The notes under the pieces: model-generated
Databases searched by the model: none
Seen by the model: the letters and a program-made list of their open reading frames with translations, nothing else
What the model was told of the DNA's origin: nothing
Shown: positions 23,430 to 34,500 of the stretch, piece by piece
Layout of the letters: each line of letters opens with the position of its first letter
How positions within the stretch are numbered: position 1 is the first letter of the stretch
Assembly: GCA_021229015.1 (NCBI GenBank)
Contig: CM037792.1
Location: forward strand, 37,135,398 to 37,199,397
Direction of reading: 5' to 3'
Source: Solen grandis
Lineage: Eukaryota; Mollusca; Bivalvia; Adapedonta; Solenidae
Length of the DNA: 64,000 nucleotides
Program-made: the position numbers and the translations under genes

Positions 23430-25440
23430 ATGAGTAAAAATCTAAAACTAGAACTTCGCGAGTCGGATGTGTCGCCTGACTATGACTTATCTGTTGACAG
23501 TAAAGATGCCAGTTTGTCACTTTCTTTTAAAAATTTGGTATCACTCCAGGTCATTGCAAGAAACATACATATCAAGTCTCAAGTTATTCAAACTTATGGT
23601 GAAAATGTTATGCTCCGGACAAGAAATGCTCTAAGAAAATTAATCAAAGGGGAATAACTCAAAAAGCTCACAAGGTAGAGTTATGGTTCTTTTGCACTGC
23701 ACTCTGGTCATTGCAAGAAACATACATACCAAGTCTCAAATCATTCTAACTTATGATGAAAAAGTTATGATCCAGACAAGAAATGCTCTAAGAAAATCAA
23801 TCAAAGGGGAATAACTCAAAAAGCGCACAAGGTAGAGTAATGGTTCTTGTGCACTGCACTCTGGGTCATTGCAAGACAAAAACATACCAAGTCTTAAGTC
23901 ATTCAAACTTATGGTGAAAAAGTTATGCTCCGGACAAGAAATCCTCCAAGAAATCAATCAAAGGAGAATAACTCATAAAGCGCACAAGGTAGAGTTATGG
24001 TTCTTGTGCACTGCACTCTGGTCATTGCAAGAAACATACATACTTAGTCTTAAGTCATTCAAACTTATGGTGAAAAGGTTATGCTCTGGACAAGAAATGC
24101 TCTAAGAAAATCTATCAAAGGGGAATAACTAAAAAAGCACACAAGGTAGAGTTATGGTTCTTGTGCACTGCACTCAGTGTCATTGTAAGAAACATACATA
24201 CTAAGTCTCAAGTCATTCAAACTTGTGGTGAAAAGGTTATGCTCTGGACAAGAAATCCTCCAAGAAAATCAATCAAAGGGGAATAACTCAAAAAGCACAC
24301 AAGATAGAGTTATGGTTCTTGTGCACTGCACTCTGGGTCATTGCAAGAAACATACATACCAAGTCTTAAGTCATTCAAACTTATGGTGAAAAAGTTATGT
24401 TCCAGACAAGAAATGCTCTAAGAAAATCAATCAAAGGGGAATAACTCAAAAAGCGCACAAGATAGAGTTATGGTTCTTGTGCACTGCACTCCGGTTCATT
24501 GCAAGAAACATACATACCAAGTCTTAAGTCATTCAAACTTATGGTGAAAAAGTTATGCTCCGGACAAGAAATGCACTAAGAAAATCAATCAAAGGGAAAT
24601 AACTCAAAAAGCACACAAAGTAGAGTTATGGTTCTTTTGCACTGCACTCTGGTCATTGCAAGAAACATACATACCAAGTCTCAAGTCATTCAAACTTATG
24701 ATGAAAAAGTTATGATCGGACAAGAAATGCTCTAAGAAAATCAATCAAAGGGGAATAACTCAAAAAGCGCACAAGGTAGAGTTATGGTTCTTGTGCACTG
24801 CACTCCGGGTCATTGCAAGAAACATACATACCAAGTCTTAAGTCATTCAAACTTATGGTAAAAAGGTTATGCTCTGAACAAGAAATCCTCCAAGAAAATC
24901 AATCAAAGGGGTATAACTCAAAAAGCACACAAGGTAGAGTTATGGTTCTTATGCACTGCACTCCAGGTCATTGCAAGAAACATACATACTAAGTCTCAAG
25001 TCATTCAAACTTATGGTGAAAAGGTTATGCTCCAGACAAGAAATGCACCAAGAAAATCATAAAGGGGAATAACTCAAAAACCACAAGGTAGAGTTATGGT
25101 TCTTATGCACTGCACTCCGGGTCATTGCAAGAAACATACATACCAAGTCTAAGTATTCAAACTTATGGTGAAAAAAAAAATTCAGCTCCGGACAAGAAAT
25201 CCTCCAAGAAAATCAATAAAAGGGGAATAACTCAAAAAACGCACAAGGTAGAGTTATGGTTCTTATGCACTGCACTCCGGGTCATTGCAAGAAACATACA
25301 TATCAAGTCTCAAGTTATTCAAACTTATGGTGACAAAGTTATGCTCCGGACAAGCAGATGGGGACGCCGCTGACGACGAAAGTAACCCCTTCATGTCGCC
25401 TGACTCTAGTCAGGCAACACAAAAATATGCATGGGGACAT
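23430..25440 (+). mobile_element. Tandem-core element, 157-158 bp period, 12 units
   Basis: CATTGCAAGAAACATACATA recurs at 23552, 23709, 23867, 24023, 24181, 24339, 24497, 24654, 24811, 24969, 25123 and 25283. Before the array stands GTGTCGCCTGACTATGAC, after it GACGAAAGTAACCCCTTCAT and the palindrome GCCTGACTCTAGTCAGGC. The layout (unique start, tandem core, terminal hairpin) again suggests a non-autonomous Helentron-like element. Confidence 0.85.
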
Positions 25441-25550
25441 CACTGAGGTGACACGTTGGCAAAGTAAAATTGCACATTATCAGTAGATAATTTTGAGCTG
25501 TATAAGAGGCAGAAATCGAAGAACAATGCCAAATCAAAGGTAAGTACAAT

Positions 25551-25564
25551 TCATAACTTTGTAC
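25551..25564 (-). CDS. Possible gene A last exon (14 coding nt then stop)
   Basis: After the acceptor gtttcttgcag (AG at 25566-25565) the phase-1 continuation reads Gly-Thr-Lys-Leu-stop, with TGA at 25553-25551. No AATAAA is seen before the 157 bp repeat array begins. A rival phase-1 exon lies at 22653-22625 (acceptor tgtatag, donor CAT/gtaagt, reading VGTAETTTLH), which would leave the gene open towards lower coordinates. Either or neither may be used. Confidence 0.2.
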
Positions 25565-28500
25565 CTGCAAGAAACCTGTTGATTTTATTGTAGGGACAAC
25601 TTCCAAGCCAAAATCGTATATCTGTACCTCATTTTTTCATTCAGTTAACCATGTTGTTTCTGATTTTCGCACTAAAGTAAAAACGAAGCTTCACCATAAA
25701 AGAACAGAATGTACATGTAAGATAAGTTTTAGTTTTCAAAGTCAAAATGTTTTTGCTATTCAAATATGTTGTTATTTAGCAATGTCATGGCATTTTCATT
25801 AAATGATAAACAAATATTGATGAGTTTGAAGGGAAACAAAAGTCACCTTAGTGATGTTCTAGACCAATCGGGTAGAAATAAACCGTATATATATTACTGT
25901 AAAATGTAGTAGTGTGTGTGTGTGTGTACATGAGCTCCACAATACTGGTACCTGTTGTCGTGCCATGATTATCAAGTATTCTAAGTTTTGTGTTGGAAAC
26001 TTTCATAGTTTTTAAAGCATTCTACTTAATAAACAATTTTGACTAACATTCTAAGTTAAAAAGGAGCACAACTCTGAAAATATAGATTTCAGAATAATGC
26101 CCCTTGTCTGTACAACTGTGCCTTATCATGATTATAAAATAACCCAAGTTTGGTGTTGATACCTTTAAAAGTGTTTGAGAAATGGGCTTCATTAAGATTT
26201 TGCACTAGGACAACAACAATGACACAGGCGATCATAAAAGCTCAACTTTTTCTTTGATACAGACAAGCTAAATATGATCTTTTAAAGACGCTTTTACCCT
26301 TGCTTTTCACCAAACCAGCTTGACGTCAAACTCCTAATCTATATAATTCTTAAGCACAGTGACTCGTCTATTCTGTTATACATACCAGGATTGTCTTCTG
26401 GAGGTTGCTCCCTTCTTCTGAGCCGGTTGATCTAAGTTTGAAATGCATCAAACAAATAATAATGAAATTATACTATCGAAAAATTCTTTTTACAAAATAA
26501 ACAAAGGGGTTAATTTGAGAAATATTGGAGGCAGTGTTACAGTTCCTGAGCAGTGCACTTAAATACCTCATATGGTATCCATGATACATATTAAATACAT
26601 ACTTTAGTATAAAATTATGCTTCAGACATCAGTTTTAAGTGCGAAAACATATGAATTAGGAGAGCTAGAGTTGTGGTTTTTGTCCACTGCACTTCTACAC
26701 CTCATCACGTATAACTGATCCAGGTTTGGAATTAATCCAAGCTACAGTCTTGAAATTCTGATCCAGACATTTTATTTCTTAACAAAATCAACAGGATAAT
26801 TAATAAATCAGATTAGCTAAAGTCATGGTTCTCATGCACTTATCTTCTACACCTCATAAAGTATCCTTGTTCCATTTTAGATTGAATCCATGTAATTGTG
26901 TTGAAGTCATGCTCAAGACAAGAAAGTGAGAAGATGCCACAGACAACAGACAGAGTGATCCCTTTGTGTCTGCCATGTTAGGCAGGCATGGTAAATCATG
27001 AAATTTCATATACTTAAAACACCTGTTCAGCCTGATGGCATATCCCTACATATTTGGTCTCCTGATGACAATTGGAAGAACCAGAGCTCAACTCATTTCT
27101 AAATTCAGTCCCTTACCTGCTGTCGTTGGGTCCTTACTTCTTTTCTCAAATTGATTTCGGCTAGTTCTAATGTTCTGCAACACATATGCAAAGATAAACA
27201 TAAACACATAATTATACACGCATACCAAGCAACTACTAGTGTCTTTAAACTAGCACAACTGTGTTTGCACCTAAAACTAATTTTTCTCTTGTTCAAATGA
27301 AGAGTTATTTTGTGGTAAATTTTGAAAATTGAAAATGTTTTCTATTTAAGGAATAATTATTTGATTTTAATATACAATCAGGTATTTCCAGGTAAAGGAC
27401 TATCTTGATTTTACTACAAGTAAATCAGTACAGTGCTTGTCATATAAATATTGCAATTAAAGACAAAAGAAGAATGCCTATATCATCAAAATGTATGCAA
27501 GAGCAATAAACATGTGTTCCAATCGCTCACCTGAGTATAGGGTTACCCAAGGAACATCTGTACTAAAGCATACAAAATCTGGCCAGTACTTTTGAAGGAG
27601 ATGATTTTTAAAATTTTCATAATTTTTTCTTTCCATTGCCATTGCAACCAGAGTTCTACATGGAACAAGTTTATTAAGCAACTTTAGTAACAATTCACCC
27701 AAAGATCATACCTGCCAAATTAAATCAAATTCTGTCAAGGGGTTTCTGAGAAGATGTTGTTATAAGTTTTCACTATATACAGGATCATCCATGACAAATT
27801 TAATCAAATTCTGTCCAGCAGTTTCAGAAAAGATGTCGTTTAAAGCAAATTGCTGACGACAAAAAAAGACGATGTGCAACACATGATGCTGGACGCAGGG
27901 TGATTACAAAAGCTAGCATAAAAAATGAATAAAGTTGGAAAAGGGGCATAATTACGTCAATACTTGAGGCAGAGTTACGTACTTTTGCCATATACAAGAA
28001 GAGGTGATGGTCAAACAGTATTCAAAGTTTCAAAGCAAGACCTCAAATAGTTAAGAGAAAAAGAAAGTGATTCTTTGTTTCAAGAAGAATATTTTTAGAC
28101 ATTTTTCTTAAACAGGTCTATACAAAATCAAGTCACCCATGGAACAAGCCAATTTTATCCTATGGGCCATGATTTGAACAAACTTAATAGAGGTGTATTG
28201 GGCAATGTTATAGACAAAATATCTAAACCCCAGGAATTGTAGTTTACTAAGTAAGTAAGTAAGTAAGTAAGTTAGTTAAGTCTTTATTTAAAGTGGATAA
28301 CATATATAGCATAAACCAATCTTATATATGGTCCACAAGTTTCTGACAAGAGGATTTTCAAACATGGTAAAGATCCACAGGATAATGCCACACACCAAAT
28401 ATTTTAGCTCTAGACTTTCTGTCAAGATCTTTGAATTTTTTCTCACAAATGTCTATATAAAACAAAGTGACCCTGGGCAGAGCTAATTTTGACCCAAGAG

Positions 28501-31500
28501 CCATGATTTGAACTAATTCAGTAGAGGTGCACTAGGCTATGTTACACATCAATTATCTTAACTTCACATCTTGTGGTTTCAAACAAGAATTTTTTTTCAG
28601 GTTTTTCCTATAATAATATTTCTAAACTTAAGTGACCCTTGGGGCTGGATCATTTTTGACCCTGGGGTCATGAATTGAACAACTTGATTGGGGTCAAATA
28701 CACAATGCCAAATCAAATTTCTAAGTTCTATACCTTTTGGTTTCTGACAAGGAGACTTTTTTTTAGTTTTTTTTTTCCATGAAAGTCTATATAAAACCAA
28801 GTGACCTCTTTGGCAGAACCAGGATTTGAACAACTTGGTAAGGATGCACTAAGCAATGCTTAACATTAAATATATAAACCCAAGGCCTTGTTATTTTTGA
28901 CAAGAAAATTTTCCAAGTTTTTTTCCTATGACAGTCTATATACAAGACCTGATGGTAATAATGACCTTTTTTAAGGGGGATTGGAGGAGGGGGGAGTGTC
29001 TAATTTATCTTCAGTAGGCCAAAAGTCAAGGTTGCATAATGAAGAGATCTATCCACTTAAGTATCTGTCAAAATATTGAAGAAATCCAATGTAGCAAACA
29101 AAAGGTTTAACAGATTAGCCAAAAGGTAAATCTGTCAAGACACCACTTTTTTTGTATTAAAAGTAGGTACTAGAAGTATGTCAAGGATGCCCCTGCCATT
29201 TTGTTTATTACATCATACTTTTGTCAGTGAATATGATGAAAAACTGGAAGTATGAAAGATAATTTTAAGATCAAATGAGTGCTGTGTCCCTGATTTATAC
29301 CAAGTGGTGTGACTTTGACCTTCAAGCTAGCAACCTATGCTTGTTTTGTTACACAGTGGTTTATCCTAAGGATCCTTTGTGCCAAGTCTTTTCGAAACAT
29401 GAAACATCAAGATACAGCCTTGACAGAACAAATTTTAAACTCAACCAACTGTTGTGACCTTGAACTTGAAGCAAGAAACTTTGCTCTTGTTTGCGTTAAA
29501 TCATATCCTAAGGATCATTTGTGCCAAGTTATTTCAAAACACAAACATTCACAACAAAGTTACAGCTCAGATATGAATTTAAATTCAACCGAGTGCTGTG
29601 ACCTTGACCTTCAAACTAGCAAACTGCTTTTTATTTGTGACATATTGACTTGTCCTAAGGATCACTTGTGCCATGTTATTTCAAATCATAACCATTCACA
29701 ACAAAGTTACAGCTGGGACAAGACTAAAAGGTAATTTGGGTGCTGTGACCTTGACCACAAAGCTAGAAACTTTGTTCTTGTTTTCAACACATTTTTGTCC
29801 TAAGGACAAAAATGTGCCAAGTAATTTCAAAACAAAACCATTTAGAAACAAGACAGTCCAAAGGACAGCTATATCCCCCGCCGCTGACAGAGGAAACATG
29901 TTTTTCCTATAATGGAAATTGCCCTGCTTCTGCCAACATTTTGATGCAGTTAACTTATGAAAAACTTTCCGTTGTTCAGAAAATATAGCATGGAAACAAA
30001 AATATCCAGGAATGAACACTGAACCATCAAATGTGACCTTGAAGTTGAGCCAACATGACTGTCACCTGTGTTCTGCACATCGTCTCAATTTGGTTTATAA
30101 TTGAGGCAAGTTTCTTTAAAATCCTTCAAGGAGTATAGGAGTTATGGAGCAGACACAAAATTGTAAATTGAAATTGAAGGTTCAAACACTTGACCTTCAA
30201 GTGTGACCTTGACCTTGAGCCCAAATGGCTGCAACCTGTGTTCTGCACATCGTCTCAATTTGGTTTATAATTGAGGCAAGTTTCTTTAAAATCCTTCAAG
30301 GGGTATAGGAGATATGGAGCGGACATGAAATTGTAAGGAAATAGAAGGTTCAAACACATGACCCTCAAGTGTGACCTTGACCTTGAGTCCAAATGGCTGC
30401 AACCTGTGTTCTGCACATCATCTCAATTATATTTATATTTGAGGCAAGTTTCATTAAAATCCTTCAAGGGGTATAGGAGATATGGAGCGGACATGAAATT
30501 GTAAGGAAATAGAAGGTTCAAACACATGACCCTCAAGTGTGACCTTGACCTTGAGCCTACATGGCTGCCACCTGTGTTCTACACATCGTCTCAACTAGGT
30601 TTACATTTGAGGCAAGTTTCACGAAAATCCTTTAAGTGGTATAGGAGATATGGAGCGAACACGAAAACATTACGGACGGACGGACAGACCGACCGACCGA
30701 CCGACCGACCGACCGACAGACAGACAGACAGACAGACAGACGGACAGACAGACGAAGGCCATTCCTATAACCCCCCTCCCACTTCGCAGCAGGGGATTAA
30801 AAAAGTTAAAGCCAGGACAATTTAAGGTCAACTGAGTGCTGTGACCTTGACCTTCAAGAGAGCTACCTGGATCTTGTTTCCAAAACACTGTATTGTCCTC
30901 AAGATAACTTTTGAAAAGTTATTTCAAAACACCACCATTCACAACTAAGAGCTTGGACAAGATTTAAGGTCAACTGAGTGCTGTGACCCAAAGGTATCCA
31001 GTACATTGCTGCCCATTAAAAAAAAATCAATGACCTTATATATAAAAGGTAGGTAACTTCTTCTACTGAAAATGTACATCATGTTTTTTCAATTGCCGTA
31101 ACTCGTTTGAAAATGGGTGGATTTTCATAAAATTGATCTTATTTTGCATGGAAGGGATGAATAAAGACAATCAGGTACAAAAACCACTCACTTGCCAAAG
31201 GAATCGTTAGAGAAGAGATCTGACCGATGACCTGATAAGCAGATATTAGCCATAATCAAATCTGGCCAAGAGACTATGGTAAAAAAGATTGTCATAAAGT
31301 TTGAAGATGAATGCTTAAGAAATGAAGCAGCTACAGTGCAAACAAACTAATTATGGATGACGGACGGACTGGCAATGGACAGAAAAACATTCATCGATCT
31401 TAATAGTTTATCCTGAGCATTTGTGCTCAGGTGAGCGAAAAATGCCAATACATGAAGTTACAGCCAGGACACAAATTCTTGCACACACAAACACATACAC

Positions 31501-34500
31501 AGAAGGACAGGTGTAATACTACATGTCCATCACCATTTCATGACGGGGCATAAAAAGGTCAAGGTCAAAAGGTTACTTGCATAATGCAAAGGTCCATCCA
31601 ATTCAGCAAATGTCAAAATATTGAAGAAATCAAATGACGAGAATAGAAGTTAAAGCAGATAAAATCAAAGAGTGCCAAGATGGTCCTGAAGTTGCTCACC
31701 TGAGAAACATTGCTTTCATTGCCTGTACAAGTCAAAGAGCAATTTAAACGCAGCTAATATTTGGATTTCAGGCCATGTGATTTCTGATTTTTTCCCGATT
31801 TTTTCCTGTTTTTCCTATTTAAGTCTATGTAGAATAAAGAAACCCCTATGGCCGGGCCAGTTTTGACCCTGTGGTCATAACTTGGTAAAAGTCAACTTGG
31901 AAATGCCAGACTTCAAATATCTAAGTTTTAGGAAAAGAAGATTTTTCAAATTACAGTTGGATCTCGGTTATCCAAAGTTAGTTTCCCATTTCTTTATATT
32001 GATCACTGTGATTTAAATCATTCCAAGTAAAATAAATATACAGTCAACCCTCTTTACACCGGCAGTGTTTGTAAATCTCAATTTTGCCGGTGTATCAAAT
32101 TTTTGCCGGTGTATCAAATTTGCCGGTGTAATGAGCGAATCCTATTTTTCTATTTACACATCCCACCCACTTAACCGTAATGTTGATTTCGTTAAAGATT
32201 TTATATATAATAAATGATAAGGCTAATATAACTTTTATGATGCATCTGAATTAATTTTACATGTATTTCATGTATCATGTGTGAGTGTGTGTGTGATTTG
32301 TAATTAAACTTTGTTTTACCTGTAAAATTATACGCGTATTCATGCTTTACCCTACTTTGTAAAAATGTAGACGCTACATGTATATAAGACTTCCGGTTAG
32401 GTTTAATAGCTTTACGAACATACTTATAAAGTAAAGGTAAAAGACAGAATAAACAACAAACACAATGGTAGGTTAAGATCATTTTTTTTTAATAATTAGA
32501 TATGTTTTGTTTTTTTCCAACAGAATTTCACACTTATTTATCTATATCTAATCTTTGTAACCAATAATTCACACATTGGCCTCATCAAGCACATGCATAA
32601 GCAATGGAATTTCCCACCTAACACTCCATGTAACGTACGCTGCCGTTTTGTGAGGTTCCATTATTTTAGTGTAGAAATTACAGGATATTTTCTTTTATGT
32701 GATTGCTTTAACTCTTTTATTGGAATGAAAGTCAGGATATAAGTAAGGATATAAAAACGTAACAATAATTATCAACAATTATAAATAGCGTTTATTGATT
32801 GGATATCTTTAACTCTCGCGCATCAAGAAATTATCTCTTCATTTTCCCATTGGTAGGTACAGTTAACTATTGTTGAAAATCATTACAAACTGACAACACG
32901 TTGATTGAAACTCGACTAAATTGGTAATCAAAGGCATGTTGAAAGCCGTGTAATAAAAAAAATCAAACTGATCACCTCATTAATTGATACCACTTATCGA
33001 TATCATCTGCAAACAATGCAGCTATAGGTTTGATCAAAAGTATGTTTTTTATCTGTATTAAAACAAACAAAAACTGACTACCACACCTATTTCAATCCCT
33101 AACAACGGTTATCTGTCTAATTAAAGGCATATTGTTCACACGTTTACTGGAGTGGCTTCCCATTTTTTTACTCTCTCAAACAATGAAATCCTCCACTAAG
33201 AAATGCGGCACATGTAAACAAATGTTCAGCTGTGATCACCCGTGTAAAGACCGTGTCAATTAAATTAACAACGGCATCAAAAAATAGATTAACGCCTTTG
33301 GCGAAAATCGGCAATGATCAAAAGCCGTCCGTAAGGCTGCCGCAATAACGAAAAGTGATTACACAATGAAACGGAGATTTGTCTGCCGAAAATTGCTGCC
33401 GGTACCAGATCCCGAATTTGCCATTGTATCGAATGCCGATGTAACGAGGGTTGACTGTATAATGAAAATGATATTAAAGTTTATCTGGATATTCACCCAT
33501 TGCTAGGTCCATCCCTATATACTGTTTTACTGTAAATCACTTTAAATCAATTTATAGGGTCCTTTAATTGATTACCAATCAAAATTATATTCAAATTAAT
33601 GTGCGCTGTACTGAAGACATTGTAGTGATCTCCCCTTCACAGCCTGACAGATGTGATACCACAATAGCCGATCAGATTCATATAAGAGGTAAGAACAGGT
33701 GATTAAACTGTACGGTAGGGCCCCAACCTTACTTCTGATAAAGGGTAATGTTTGAATAAACCAAATGAATAAAGGATTGTATTTCATATGAACTTATATA
33801 TTAAGAAAAAGACTGGGACCAAAGCTTATGCTCATATAATGGGTAGGCTTCAGATAAGGCATGTTTGGATAACCAAGATTTCATTTTTAAAACCTATTTT
33901 TAGCTAGTGTGATCCAAATATTTTGAAATCAAGTTAGTACTTCTTGGCCAGAGGATTTTTGAAGATTTCATTTTTATATGACACCAAGGCAACCAGATTT
34001 TTTATGGAATTTAATTAATGTACAATTAGATTTATGATAACTGCCAAGTAGTCTAGGAGGAGATGTCATTTTAAGTTTAATATTGACAATGGGTGCCTGA
34101 CAATTATCTTCAAACTGCCAAGGGAACAGGAGGTTGTGGGTTTGATCCCCGGCCGCGACATACATCGTCTTCAAATGACTGGAATACTGTTGGTGGGATA
34201 TTAACCCAAACAAACAATTATCTTCACAATACAGTTGAGCCTCGTTGTGTCAAACTCGTTTGTATTAAATTTCTGGTTATGTCAAATTTATTTTCTAGTC
34301 CCAAATTTGTTTCCTATATATACATATAAATATTTGATGCTTAAGTCAAATTCATTTNNNNNNNNNNNNNNNNNNNNNNNNNNNNNNNNNNNNNNNNNNN
34401 NNNNNNNNNNNNNNNNNNNNNNNNNNNNNNNNNNNNNNNNNNNNNNNNNNNNNNNNNGCTACATGTATTTACTGAATAAAGGAATTTTGCTACATGTATT

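Larger units (their letters stand above)
31675..34110 (+). mobile_element. GCTCACC-ended element split by nested transposons
   Basis: Starts GATGGTCCTGAAGTTGCTCACCTGAG-like, runs through a 165 bp-type unit to 31950, and resumes at 33881 with TCATTTTTAAAACCTATTTT, which is continuous with the arrangement seen intact at 16860-16900. Everything between is inserted DNA. It lies in gene A intron 1. Confidence 0.65.

Noticed and set aside
25493..25548. Possible plus-strand exon ending AAATCAAAG/gtaagt, lysine-rich
   Set aside because: Good donor, but the acceptor is weak and no partner exons in phase were found on the plus strand; it overlaps the proposed end of gene A on the other strand.
29309..29734. 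141-codon plus-strand frame with repeated Cys-Asp-Leu motifs
   Set aside because: Follows the 144-146 bp tandem repeat; not conserved in frame across units.
30526..30825. Pro-Thr-Asp-Arg-Gln rich frames on both strands
   Set aside because: Translations of the (ACCG)n/(ACAG)n microsatellite at the end of a repeat element.
32201..32482. 93-codon minus-strand frame inside the inner Tigger-like element
   Set aside because: No helix-turn-helix or DDE motif; a chance frame in non-coding transposon DNA.
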